Source: Salinivirgaceae bacterium (lineage in GTDB: Bacteria; Bacteroidota; Bacteroidia; Bacteroidales; Salinivirgaceae). From it: a stretch of DNA of 38,819 nucleotides. Below the pieces are notes generated by a model that did not search any database, was not told the origin of the DNA, and worked only from the letters and a program-made list of their open reading frames with translations. Shown in pieces: positions 1 to 9,878 of this stretch. The DNA lies in contig PKTE01000277.1 in the NCBI GenBank assembly GCA_002869335.1, positions 1 to 38,819 of the forward strand. Direction: 5' to 3'. Each line of letters opens with the position of its first letter. Position 1 is the first letter of the stretch. A program made the translations under genes and the position numbers.

Positions 1-1
1 A

Positions 2-367
2 ATTTTTACAAGCTGGAAAAGAATGTCTGTTATGCAGCAAAAAGAAATTGCATTGGAGCAAACAAGGTTGGATAAAGCTAAAGCCACAAATGGGTTAAAT
101 ATTCAATACAGAAATAACTTAAATCAATATTATACAGCCAGAAATACTTATGAGAACAATAAGAGTAATATGGAACTGGCTAAAAAGATATACGAAAAGA
201 CCCAGTTAAAATACAAAGAGGGTGTTTCTACAAGTTTTGATTTGTCACAAGCACAAGGTCAATATTTGCAGACACAAGGAAATTATTTTCAATCTATAAT
301 GAATTTAATATCTGCGAAAACATCTCTTGATAAACTCTTGCAGCAATACGAACCAATAAACAATTAA
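2..367 (+). CDS. TolC-like outer membrane efflux protein, C-terminal fragment (5' truncated by the window edge)
   Basis: Frame stays open to the window start (IFTSWKRMSVMQQKEIALEQTRL...). Long helical C-terminus with TolC-like YxxGVxTSFDLxQAQxxYLQ, directly upstream of RND MFP and permease genes. Confidence 0.85.
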   Translation: MFTSWKRMSVMQQKEIALEQTRLDKAKATNGLNIQYRNNLNQYYTARNTYENNKSNMELAKKIYEKTQLKYKEGVSTSFDLSQAQGQYLQTQGNYFQSIMNLISAKTSLDKLLQQYEPINN

Positions 368-398
368 CCCAACATTTAACCTAGAAAATAATAATAAG

Positions 399-1511
399 AT
401 GAAAAAGATAATTGCCATTGTAACATTATCCGTATTTGTAGCAGCTGCCTGCTCTACAGATAAAACAGCTCAGCTAAAGCAGCTAAAAGCTGAAAGAGAC
501 CAAATCAATGCTCAAATTGCTCAACTCGAAAAAGAATTGAGTAATTCAGGAGAAAATGTTGTGCACGAAAATAAAACCTATGTAGAGGTTGTTCAAATTC
601 AACCTGAAACATTTATGCACTTTATAGATGTAAAAGGAACAGTAATAAGTGACAACAACGTGATGGTACCAGTTGAGATGCCAGGTGTTGTTACCTCAAT
701 AAAAGTAAAAGAAGGTCAGAATGTTTCTAAAGGTCAGTTGCTTGCAACAATTGATGATGCTATGATTAGAAGTCAGTTGGCTCCTTTGGAAACTCAACTT
801 GAATTGGCAACTACTGTTTACGAGCGTCAAAAACGTTTGTGGGAAAAAGAGGTTGGCTCTGAAATCCAATATTTACAAGCGAAAACAAATAAGGAAGCTT
901 TAGAGCAAAACATTGATGCTTTGAAAGTTCAGCTATCGAAAACCAAAATTTACGCTCCTTTAAGTGGTTTAGTTGACGAAATTAAGATGAAAGAGGGTGA
1001 AATGGCTGCAGCCGGAATTTCAGGTATCAGAGTTGTAGGAACAGGAAATCTTAAAATTAAGGCTAACCTTTCAGAAAAATACTACGGATCAGTTAAAAAA
1101 GGCGATAACACTACAGTGAAGGTGCCTTCGCAAAATGTGGATTTTGAAAAGCCAGTTTTTGCAGTAGCTAAAGCTATTAACGCTGCTAACCGTACTTTTG
1201 GAATTGATATTCGCCCACCACAGAATGTAAAGCTTTCACCAAATATGTTGGCTTTAGTAACTGTAAACGATTATACAAAAGAAAATGCAGTGGTAGTACC
1301 TCAAAATATCGTACAAACTGATAATAAGGGTAGTTTCTTATTTATTGCGCAAGAAAAAGATGGCAATACTGTTGCTGTGAAGCGAGATGTGTTAACCGGA
1401 AAATCATACAAAGGAAAAGTAGAGATTTTAAAAGGACTTGGTGCAGGAGATCAACTGATTATTTCCGGTTATCAAAATGTGTCGAATGGTCAGAAAGTAA
1501 CCCTTCAGTAA
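399..1511 (+). CDS. RND efflux periplasmic adaptor (membrane fusion) lipoprotein
   Basis: Lipoprotein signal (VAAAC), coiled coil, biotinyl-lipoyl-like barrel (VPVEMPGVVTSIKVKEGQNVSKGQLLATID). Located between TolC-like and RND genes. Confidence 0.92.
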   Translation: MKKIIAIVTLSVFVAAACSTDKTAQLKQLKAERDQINAQIAQLEKELSNSGENVVHENKTYVEVVQIQPETFMHFIDVKGTVISDNNVMVPVEMPGVVTSIKVKEGQNVSKGQLLATIDDAMIRSQLAPLETQLELATTVYERQKRLWEKEVGSEIQYLQAKTNKEALEQNIDALKVQLSKTKIYAPLSGLVDEIKMKEGEMAAAGISGIRVVGTGNLKIKANLSEKYYGSVKKGDNTTVKVPSQNVDFEKPVFAVAKAINAANRTFGIDIRPPQNVKLSPNMLALVTVNDYTKENAVVVPQNIVQTDNKGSFLFIAQEKDGNTVAVKRDVLTGKSYKGKVEILKGLGAGDQLIISGYQNVSNGQKVTLQ

Positions 1512-1532
1512 AAAACCCTTAACAGAACTATT

Positions 1533-4500
1533 ATGAGTAATAGAAATTTTAAACTCACCAATTTTTCCGTTGATAACCGCATCACTGTGTATTTTTTCAC
1601 TGTGTTGATGATTATTTCCGGAATATGGGCTTACCAAAGCACACCCAAAGAGCAGTTCCCAGAAGTGACCTTCCCATATTTTATGGTTACTACTATTTAT
1701 CCGGGAACATCACCTTCAGATATGGAAAACCTTGTTTCACGTCCTATCGAGAAACAATTGAAAAGTATTAGTGGTATAAAAAACCTTAATAGTAAATCCT
1801 TACAGGATGTATCGCTAATTGTAGTTGAATTCGAAACAAATGTAGATCAGCAAGTTGCTAGTCAGGATGTAAAAGATGCTGTTGATAAAGCAAAACCAGA
1901 TCTTCCAAATGGACTATTAGATGATCCTGAGGTAACAGAAATTGATCTTTCTGAATTTCCAATATTGAATATTAACCTTTCAGGAGACTTGAGTCTTGTA
2001 CGTATTAAAGAGTTAGCAGAAGAGCTGCAAGATGAAATTGAAGGACTGGAAGAAATTACCCGTGTTGATATTGTTGGTGCATTAAACCGCGAAATACAAA
2101 TCAATGTAGATCTTTATAAAATGCAGGCAGCCAACGTTGATTTCAATACAATTGGTCAGGCTGTTTCTATGGAAAATATGACCATTTCAGGCGGTCAAAT
2201 TGAAATGGGAAAAATGGAACGTACCTTACGTATTGTAGGTGAGTTCAAAGATGTAAGCGAAATAGGAAATATTGTAATAAGAGACGGGCTTTACTTAAAA
2301 GACATTGCTACCGTAGTTGATGGATTTGAAGACCGTGAAGATTATTCTAGGTTAAACAAGGAAGACGTTATTACATTGAACGTAATAAAACGTTCAGGTA
2401 AAAACCTGATTGAGGCAATTGATAAAATTACTCCGATGTTGGAGGAATTTAAAGAGGTTGCACCGGAAAGTCTTGAAATTACTGCCACTGGCGACCAAAG
2501 TACCATGACCAGAAATAATGTGAGTAACCTGTTTAATACCATCATCTTAGGCTTCCTTGTTGTTGTGCTTGTGTTGATGTTTTTTATGGGGGTTGACAAC
2601 GCATTGTTTGTGGCTGTAGCTATACCATTATCTATGCTTATTGCCTTTATTTTCTTGCCAATTATCGACTTTACAATGAACATGGTAACTCTGATGGCAT
2701 TGATACTTGTGTTAGGTATTGTGGTGGATAATTCCATTGTGGTAGTTGAAAATATTTATAGACACTATATGTTTACACCTAATTTACCTATTGGGCCAGC
2801 AGTAAAACGAGGTGTGGGTGAAGTAGCTATTCCTGTATTTACAGGAACATTAACTACTATGGCACCTTTCTTCCCATTGATTTTTTGGGGTGGTATCATG
2901 GGTAAGTTTATGATGTATATTCCGGTTACTATTATTATAACGCTGGCAGCATCCATGCTGGTCGCATATACAATGAATCCGGTTTTTGCTGTATCATTTA
3001 TGCGCTATCGCGGTGACAAAGAAGTTAAAGTTAATCATAAGAAAAATGTGATATTGAGCCTGGTTGGAGCTGTATTAGGAGCGCTATTTCATTTTGTTGG
3101 AGCTCCAATTTTAGCAAATCTTATTATTGCTGGAGTATTACTTTTCTTATTGACTCGTTACGTTTTGATGGGATTAATTGAAAAGTTCCAGAAGAAGGTG
3201 ATTCCATTAATGATGAAGGGTTACCAGAAAACTTTACGCTTTTTATTAAAAGGTAACGGAGCGTTTATTATTGTAGGTTCTACAGTTGCATTGTTTGTAT
3301 TTACAATTTGGTTGACTAGTGCTTTTGGACCTAAAGTAGTTTTATTCCCAGACAGTAAAGACCCAGATCGGGTAATGGTTTATCTATCAATGCCTTCCGG
3401 CACAGATTTGAGTGTAACTGACTCAGTGACAAAAGTAATTGAAGACCGCACGATGGCTGTATTGGGAGATAATAATCCTGATGTAGATTATGTAATTTCC
3501 AATGTGGCAACAAACGCGGGTATGGATGTGTTTGAAAGAACCACACAGGCCAAATTAGCTAAGCTTACTATAGGCTTTGTAGAATATGAATTCAGAACCG
3601 GACCACATACAATAGAATATGTAAATAAATTGCGTGAGGCATTAGAGGGTATTGCAGGAGCAGAAATCATTGTGGATGTTGAAGCTATGGGGCCTCCAAC
3701 AGGTAAGCCAGTAAACCTTGAGATTTCAGGAGAAGATATCTCTAAGCTGGTAACTATTTCTGAAAATATGCTAAGCTATATTGTGGATACATTAAAAGTT
3801 GACGGTATAGAGGAGCTGAAAAGCGATATGGAAGTTTCTAAACCAGAAATACTTGTAAATATCGATAGAAGAAAAGCCCGCGAATTAGGAATTAGTACAG
3901 CATATATTGGTTCTACACTTCGTACAGCTATTTACGGAAGCGAAGTATCGAAATTCCGTGAAGGAGAGGATGAATATCCTATTATGGTGCGCCTTGACAA
4001 AAAATATAGAAATGATATTCAGGCATTGCTTGATCAAACATTAATGGTGCCTCAAGGTGGTAATAAACCACCAAAAGAAATTCCTATTTCTTCAGTAGTT
4101 GATGTGAAATTTGAATCAAGTTACGGTGGTATTATTCGCAAAGATTATGACCGCGTAATTACTTTATCATCAAATATTTTGGATGGCTATAATGCAAACG
4201 AAATTGTACAACAATTGAAAGTAGATTTAGCTAATTATCCAATGCCAGAAGGATATAAGTGGCAATTTACAGGTGAGCAAGAAGATCAGCAAGAGAATGC
4301 TTCATTCCTTGGTTTAGCATTGTTCCTTGCTGTTGGATTGATTTTTATCATTCTGGTAACGCAGTTCAATAATATTACAAAACCATTGATTATTCTTGTT
4401 CAGGTTATATTCAGTATCATCGGAGTATTATTAGGGTTTATTGTCTTTAATATTGATATCTCAATTATTCTGACAGGAATGGGAATTATTGCTGTAGCTG

Positions 4501-4901
4501 GTATTGTGGTTAAAAATGCTATTATTCTGATTGATTATGCAGACATTTCAATTGCAGAAAATCCGAAAGAAGCTAAGGTGAGAGAAAAGATTATTGAGGC
4601 CGGTCGGGTTCGTTTAACACCAGTGTTGCTAACTGCAGCTTCAACTATTATGGGACTGTTACCATTAGCCATTGGAATGAACATTGATTTTGTATCTTTC
4701 TTCGAAACATTAGATCCAAACATTTATTTCGGAGGTGTGAATGCCGCATTCTGGGGACCATTAGCATGGACCATCATTTTTGGACTTACATTTGCCACAT
4801 TCCTTACTTTGGTTGTTGTACCAGCAATGTATTATATGTGGTATCGGTCAAAAGTGAAACGAGATCGCAGAAAATTACGCAAAGCATTAGCTCGTATGTA
4901 A
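1533..4901 (+). CDS. RND family efflux inner-membrane permease (HAE/AcrB-like)
   Basis: 1122 aa. N-terminal TM then PKEQFPEVTFPYFMVTTIYPGTSPSDMENLVSRPIE; multiple TM segments with VLGIVVDNSIVVVENIYR. Confidence 0.95.
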   Translation: MSNRNFKLTNFSVDNRITVYFFTVLMIISGIWAYQSTPKEQFPEVTFPYFMVTTIYPGTSPSDMENLVSRPIEKQLKSISGIKNLNSKSLQDVSLIVVEFETNVDQQVASQDVKDAVDKAKPDLPNGLLDDPEVTEIDLSEFPILNINLSGDLSLVRIKELAEELQDEIEGLEEITRVDIVGALNREIQINVDLYKMQAANVDFNTIGQAVSMENMTISGGQIEMGKMERTLRIVGEFKDVSEIGNIVIRDGLYLKDIATVVDGFEDREDYSRLNKEDVITLNVIKRSGKNLIEAIDKITPMLEEFKEVAPESLEITATGDQSTMTRNNVSNLFNTIILGFLVVVLVLMFFMGVDNALFVAVAIPLSMLIAFIFLPIIDFTMNMVTLMALILVLGIVVDNSIVVVENIYRHYMFTPNLPIGPAVKRGVGEVAIPVFTGTLTTMAPFFPLIFWGGIMGKFMMYIPVTIIITLAASMLVAYTMNPVFAVSFMRYRGDKEVKVNHKKNVILSLVGAVLGALFHFVGAPILANLIIAGVLLFLLTRYVLMGLIEKFQKKVIPLMMKGYQKTLRFLLKGNGAFIIVGSTVALFVFTIWLTSAFGPKVVLFPDSKDPDRVMVYLSMPSGTDLSVTDSVTKVIEDRTMAVLGDNNPDVDYVISNVATNAGMDVFERTTQAKLAKLTIGFVEYEFRTGPHTIEYVNKLREALEGIAGAEIIVDVEAMGPPTGKPVNLEISGEDISKLVTISENMLSYIVDTLKVDGIEELKSDMEVSKPEILVNIDRRKARELGISTAYIGSTLRTAIYGSEVSKFREGEDEYPIMVRLDKKYRNDIQALLDQTLMVPQGGNKPPKEIPISSVVDVKFESSYGGIIRKDYDRVITLSSNILDGYNANEIVQQLKVDLANYPMPEGYKWQFTGEQEDQQENASFLGLALFLAVGLIFIILVTQFNNITKPLIILVQVIFSIIGVLLGFIVFNIDISIILTGMGIIAVAGIVVKNAIILIDYADISIAENPKEAKVREKIIEAGRVRLTPVLLTAASTIMGLLPLAIGMNIDFVSFFETLDPNIYFGGVNAAFWGPLAWTIIFGLTFATFLTLVVVPAMYYMWYRSKVKRDRRKLRKALARM

Positions 4902-4923
4902 ATTAATTTTAGTTTGATATTTC

Positions 4924-4960
4924 ACAAAGCCACCATTGGGATTTCTCATGGTGGCTTTGT
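4924..4960 (+). terminator. Hairpin terminator after the RND operon
   Basis: Perfect 13-bp inverted repeat ACAAAGCCACCAT / ATGGTGGCTTTGT shortly after the RND stop codon. Confidence 0.8.
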
Positions 4961-5074
4961 TATATACTGGCCATTTAAGCCTTCTTTGTTCTTATTTTAC
5001 AGCCACTTGTGGTTTTCAAAAGAATTCTTTATCTTAAACCCTTCAATAAAACAGCAATCAAACCAACTGCAATA

Positions 5075-5812
5075 ATGAAAAAACTACTACTTACAATGCT
5101 TTTGGCTACCATTTTGGGTACAGCCATGGCACAAACTACAGGTGAATTTAATGTTACTGTAACCACAAGTGAAACAGGAGGTAATTATGCTCCTAGAAAT
5201 GTTGTAGCAATCTGGATTGAAGACGGACAAGGGAATTTTGTAAAAACCCTTTTGGCGTATGCTGCAACCAGAAAAACACACTTGAATACCTGGCAAGCTT
5301 CTACTAACAATGCCGGGAGTGAATTCAATACTGTAGATGCAATAACAGGAGCTACTCAAAATAGTCATGCCACACGCACTTGTACTTGGGATGGAACCGA
5401 TTATTTAGGTAATGAAGTTTCTGATGGCGATTATACCGTTTGGATGGAGCTTACAGATAAAAACTCTACCGGAAATTATAGTTCTTTCTCTTTCACAAAG
5501 GGACCCGATGATGCTGTGCTTACACCTGATAATGAACCAAGTTTTAGCAGTGTAGAATTAGTTTGGACGGCAGATCAAACAGGATTAATTGATAATTCGG
5601 GCATTAAAGTGAGTATTTCTCCGAATCCAGGTAATGGTGTTTTTCAATTGTCAAATATACCTTCTGGGAAAATAACTGTTTATAATCTTGCGGGAAAAAC
5701 TATACACACTCAATATGGGAATCAAATTAATATTTCTGGCCAACCGGATGGAATTTATTTGGTTCATATTGAACAAAATTCTACAATATTAAAGTACATC
5801 AAATCCAAATAA
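5075..5812 (+). CDS. Exported DUF2271-like protein with T9SS C-terminal sorting domain
   Basis: Start set at MKKLLLTMLLATILGTAMAQ (signal peptide). NVVAIWIEDGQGNFVKTLLAY...TWDGTDYLGNEVSDGDYTVWMELTDKN resembles DUF2271. Ends with SISPNPGNGVFQLSNIPSGKITVYNLAGK...GIYLVHIE, a T9SS type A-like CTD. Confidence 0.8.
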   Translation: MKKLLLTMLLATILGTAMAQTTGEFNVTVTTSETGGNYAPRNVVAIWIEDGQGNFVKTLLAYAATRKTHLNTWQASTNNAGSEFNTVDAITGATQNSHATRTCTWDGTDYLGNEVSDGDYTVWMELTDKNSTGNYSSFSFTKGPDDAVLTPDNEPSFSSVELVWTADQTGLIDNSGIKVSISPNPGNGVFQLSNIPSGKITVYNLAGKTIHTQYGNQINISGQPDGIYLVHIEQNSTILKYIKSK

Positions 5813-5827
5813 ACTAACACTACTATC

Positions 5828-8365
5828 ATGACTAAATTACTACTACTCGTTATTGCTGTTCTTTTTTCTACAGCAGTTTTTACTCAGAATTTGTACAAAG
5901 TTCCAAACAGTAATCTGAATCAAGTTGAAAAGGCATTCAAAATTAAAAAACATTATGAAAACGATGTTTTTTCACTCATAAGTCTTCCAGATAATGCTTT
6001 GAGCAAAAGCCAATTAGTTGCAAAAGACTTTGACCCTCAAAATCAAGATTATTATTTAGTTTGGCTGCCCAAAAAAGAAAAGGTTAATTATATAGATCTT
6101 CTTCGCGAAAAATCAGAAATTCTTTATTTTGACACAGAGTTAGCTATTGTAAGTGCTGATTTAAATCAGGTACAAAGAATACCTCATGGTATCAATAGTG
6201 GAATAATTAAAATAAGTGAGAAACCAATAAACACGATAAAACCATTGCATCTGATTAGTAGAAAAGATGTGACAAAGAGTATTGCCATTGAAAATATGGT
6301 AGATCAGGTTGTGACCGACACTATTATGGCTTCTATTCAGCATATGCAGGATTATGGTACACGAAAATACAATACTCCAGAGGCAGTGGAAGCACAAAGC
6401 TGGATCCAATCAAAATTTGAATCTTACGGACTGGCAACGGAATTAACTTATGCTGGAGTAACCGGATCTGAAAATGTAATTGCCTATCAACCTGGCATGG
6501 TGTATAATAATAAATATGTTGTGGTTGGTGGTCATTATGATTCAACTAGTTATGGAGGTGATGCTCCCGGTGCTGATGACAACGCTTCCGGTACAGCTGG
6601 TGTGATGGAAATTGCTCGTATTTTAAGTCAATACCAATTTAATTATACCATTATCTATTGTGCCTGGTCTGCTGAAGAAATTGGACTTTATGGAAGTGGT
6701 GAATGGGCTTCAACTGCAGCTTCAGAAGGTATGGATATTATTGGTTATTTGAACCTGGATATGATTGGATATTTGCAACCAGGTGGTGAGTTTCATACAG
6801 ATATGATGGCACCATCATCTGCTCAGCCATTAGTTGACATTTACGAAGCTGTGGCAGCGGAATACATGCCGGACTTTACTGTTTATGATGGAACAATGAT
6901 AGGTGGCGATAGCGACCATACTTCATTTAACAATAATGGTTATATGGGAATTTTCCCATTTGAAGATTCAAACGATTATAGCCCTTATATTCATTCAGAA
7001 GCAGATACAATTGGGACGAGTGTAAATAACCCAGAATTGGTGCGCAAATTTACACAAGTTGGGTTAGCATTTATGGCTACAATGGCCGAAGAGTTTAACG
7101 GTTTATTTCCTCCAATGAATCTTAGTGCAGAGCAAGCTGAAGAGCAAGTTACTTTAACTTGGAATTCCCCAATTAATCCGGATGATTTTGAAAAATACTA
7201 TATCTATAGAAATAGTACCAAATATGACTCTTTAATTGACATTTCAGATACCGTATATGTTGATTCAGATGTTGCAAATGGCAATACTTACGAATATTTT
7301 ATTACAGCAAAATATGCCGGGTCTGTGAATGGAGAGTCAAATGCATCTAATTCAGTTAGTCTAACTATTGGTTTGTTGCAGACTCATATCTGGGATTTTG
7401 AAGACGGAATGCAAGAATGGACATTCGAAAATGATGAGGCAGGGTGGATGTATAATGTTTCTGTTGGATTAAGTGGGAATAGCACTAAATATATGAGTAT
7501 TGACTCAGACGATGTGGGTTCCGGAACACATACGGCTGGATATGCGATTTCACCTCAGATCGATTTGAATTCCGCAACAATAGCATTTTTAGAATTTGAC
7601 TATGGTTATCGCGATTATGGTAGTGATGAGTTTTCATTGATGTACAGAACTTCTTCAAATCAAGAATGGGTGTTGATACAGGATTTAGGAGCATCAACTT
7701 CATTTATACATTATAGTGTTGAGTTACCTGAGGAAGCTTATACTTCTACTACTCAAATAGCCTTCCATTACGACGATAATAACACCTGGGCATGGTATGC
7801 TGCATTTGACAATGTTGAGGTAGTTCAGGCACAGTCAAATAACCCGTTTGAAGCACCGATGCAATTGGAGGCAACACTTGTTGAAAACGCAATTGAACTC
7901 TCCTGGCAACCAGTGGTCGAAACGGATTTTATTGCTTACAAAATATATAGATTTGGAGATGTAATTGAAACAATCTCCTCTATTGATCAGACATCATTTA
8001 TAGATGATAACAACCTTATCGACGGAGTTGAGTATACATATTATGTTACTGCAAATTATACCGGTGGTGAGTCTGATCCATCTAACATAGAAACTATTGT
8101 ATTTGAAGCTACTGGAGTTCAGGGTGTTGGTGGCGAAGACTTTAAGGTGTATCCTAATCCGGCAAGCGTTTCAGATGAAATTCATGTAAATACAGCTTAT
8201 GTAGTATGTAAAATTCAACTTTTTGATATGTCAGGCAAATTGATTTTTGAAGAACATAATACCAACATCCTAAACTTAAACAATAAGGATATTGAAAAAG
8301 GAATTTATACAATTAAAGCCATTGGTAAATATAAGTCTGATAGTTATAATGTAATTATTAATTAA
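5828..8365 (+). CDS. Secreted M28-family Zn aminopeptidase with FN3-like domains and T9SS sorting domain
   Basis: VVGGHYDSTSYGGDAPGADDNASGTAGVMEIARIL, AWSAEEIGLYGS and GGDSDHTSFNNNGYMG are M28 metal and catalytic motifs. FN3-like repeats, then VYPNPASVSDEIHVNTAYVVCKIQLFDMSGKLI...KGIYTIKA. Confidence 0.92.
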   Translation: MTKLLLLVIAVLFSTAVFTQNLYKVPNSNLNQVEKAFKIKKHYENDVFSLISLPDNALSKSQLVAKDFDPQNQDYYLVWLPKKEKVNYIDLLREKSEILYFDTELAIVSADLNQVQRIPHGINSGIIKISEKPINTIKPLHLISRKDVTKSIAIENMVDQVVTDTIMASIQHMQDYGTRKYNTPEAVEAQSWIQSKFESYGLATELTYAGVTGSENVIAYQPGMVYNNKYVVVGGHYDSTSYGGDAPGADDNASGTAGVMEIARILSQYQFNYTIIYCAWSAEEIGLYGSGEWASTAASEGMDIIGYLNLDMIGYLQPGGEFHTDMMAPSSAQPLVDIYEAVAAEYMPDFTVYDGTMIGGDSDHTSFNNNGYMGIFPFEDSNDYSPYIHSEADTIGTSVNNPELVRKFTQVGLAFMATMAEEFNGLFPPMNLSAEQAEEQVTLTWNSPINPDDFEKYYIYRNSTKYDSLIDISDTVYVDSDVANGNTYEYFITAKYAGSVNGESNASNSVSLTIGLLQTHIWDFEDGMQEWTFENDEAGWMYNVSVGLSGNSTKYMSIDSDDVGSGTHTAGYAISPQIDLNSATIAFLEFDYGYRDYGSDEFSLMYRTSSNQEWVLIQDLGASTSFIHYSVELPEEAYTSTTQIAFHYDDNNTWAWYAAFDNVEVVQAQSNNPFEAPMQLEATLVENAIELSWQPVVETDFIAYKIYRFGDVIETISSIDQTSFIDDNNLIDGVEYTYYVTANYTGGESDPSNIETIVFEATGVQGVGGEDFKVYPNPASVSDEIHVNTAYVVCKIQLFDMSGKLIFEEHNTNILNLNNKDIEKGIYTIKAIGKYKSDSYNVIIN

Positions 8366-8370
8366 GATTA

Positions 8371-9609
8371 ATGAGATATTTAGTAATAATTCTTGTATTG
8401 TTCTGTATTTCGTCATGTACAAAGGATGATAATCCTCAAAATGGCACAGAACCTTCAATAATTTCTTATGACTTTAATACTTTTTCTGCCTTTATAGACA
8501 GACTTAACGAGATGACAAGTATTGAAGACCCATTGGAGCGTGAGGAAGAAATTGTAATTTTTTTAGATACTATGAAAACATTGGGCAAACTTCCATTTGT
8601 GAAGGATGATTCAGTGGCTTTCATTTATTACGGAGATGCTACATCTGTAAAATGGCCGGGAGATTTTAATTTATGGGATCATACTACAGTAGGGTGGCAA
8701 GGCACAAATCTAAATAACTCAGATTTATTTTTACTAGAGAAAACGTTTCCTATAGATGCCCGTTTAGATTATAAAATTGTCGTAGGAACAAACTGGATAC
8801 TTGATCCATTGAATAATCACATTCAATATAGCGGGTTTGGGCCAAATTCTGAATTGAGAATGCCACAATGGATTTTTCCTGAAGAAACAGAGTTATGGGA
8901 AGGTGTTGAGAGGGGAACTATCTCAGACAATATACGTATTACCAGCCAATCGTTAGGTTACGACTTGCAATACAGAGTTTATTTGCCGTTTAATTATAAT
9001 GTTCTTGATAATCTTCCGATAATATATGTAACTGACGGTCATGAATATTTAGCTGATGATTTTGGGGCAATGCGCATAGTTTTAGATAATTTAATTTATG
9101 AGGGAACTATTGAGCCAATTATTGCTGTTTTTATTGATCCTCGCGATCCGGATAATTTAGGATCAAATTTACGCGGTGACCAGTATACCGCAAATCCTTT
9201 ATTTGCAAGCTTTGTGGCCAGTGAATTGGTTCCCGAAATTGATCAAAACTATAAAACAAACCCAATTGCAGATAAACGCGCCATCCTGGGAACAAGTCTC
9301 GGAGGATGGAACTCTGCTTATTTTGGAATTGAAATTCCTGAAACTTTCCATTTAATTGGAATTCATTCTCCGGCTTTTGATTATAACTTGCTTAATCTTT
9401 ATGAAAATAGTTCTGACTTACCGCACAAATTTTACTTAAGTACAGGAACTATTTATGATACAGAAGATAATGCACTTGCGCTAAAAGCTATTTTCGACGG
9501 AAAGGGGTATACATATCAGTACACGGCTGTTAATCAGGGACATTCCTGGGGGAATTGGCGTGGATTGATCGATGAGCCTTTAATAATGTTTTTTCCTGCG
9601 AGTAACTAA
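8371..9609 (+). CDS. Lipoprotein alpha/beta-hydrolase esterase (enterochelin-esterase/CE1-like, N-terminal CBM48-like region)
   Basis: Lipobox CISSC. CBM48-like VKWPGDFNLWD...FPIDARLDYKIVVGTNWILDP. LPIIYVTDGHEYL and nucleophile elbow GTSLGG. Confidence 0.85.
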   Translation: MRYLVIILVLFCISSCTKDDNPQNGTEPSIISYDFNTFSAFIDRLNEMTSIEDPLEREEEIVIFLDTMKTLGKLPFVKDDSVAFIYYGDATSVKWPGDFNLWDHTTVGWQGTNLNNSDLFLLEKTFPIDARLDYKIVVGTNWILDPLNNHIQYSGFGPNSELRMPQWIFPEETELWEGVERGTISDNIRITSQSLGYDLQYRVYLPFNYNVLDNLPIIYVTDGHEYLADDFGAMRIVLDNLIYEGTIEPIIAVFIDPRDPDNLGSNLRGDQYTANPLFASFVASELVPEIDQNYKTNPIADKRAILGTSLGGWNSAYFGIEIPETFHLIGIHSPAFDYNLLNLYENSSDLPHKFYLSTGTIYDTEDNALALKAIFDGKGYTYQYTAVNQGHSWGNWRGLIDEPLIMFFPASN

Positions 9610-9779
9610 TCTTTTACCTTATTGTAAGCTTTAAATAAAAGCACTAGAAGATATATTGCAGGCAGCCCAATCATGGCGCTGCCTGTATATTCTATGGTCG
9701 GATTTCCGTTGTGAATCATCCCAAAACCGGCAGTCATAAGTATTATTGAAATTACTATAAGTATTACCTTAATTTTCAT
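9606..9779 (-). CDS. Small membrane protein, 57 aa, two predicted TM helices; not in the supplied ORF track
   Basis: Manual translation of the minus strand: MKIKVILIVISIILMTAGFGMIHNGNPTIEYTGSAMIGLPAIYLLVLLFKAYNKVKD*. ATG start, hydrophobic segments with flanking Lys. Fills the 9610-9778 gap and overlaps the esterase stop by 4 nt. Confidence 0.6.
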   Translation of the reverse strand: MKIKVILIVISIILMTAGFGMIHNGNPTIEYTGSAMIGLPAIYLLVLLFKAYNKVKD

Positions 9780-9878
9780 TGGTTAATCCTTTGCATGAAG
9801 AACGATTTCCTTTTGAATTTGTTTTTAAATTATGGGTTGTAGGAATAATATTTGTGAATAAGATATAAAGACATTTTT

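Noticed and set aside
2342-2737. 131-aa minus-strand ORF antisense to the RND permease
   Set aside because: Shadow ORF inside a strongly supported CDS, with low-complexity Ile/Thr/Asn composition and no recognisable domain.
9658-9685. Inverted repeat GCAGGCAGC / GCTGCCTG considered as an esterase terminator
   Set aside because: No following T-run on either strand, and it falls inside the 57-aa small ORF, so coding is the simpler explanation.
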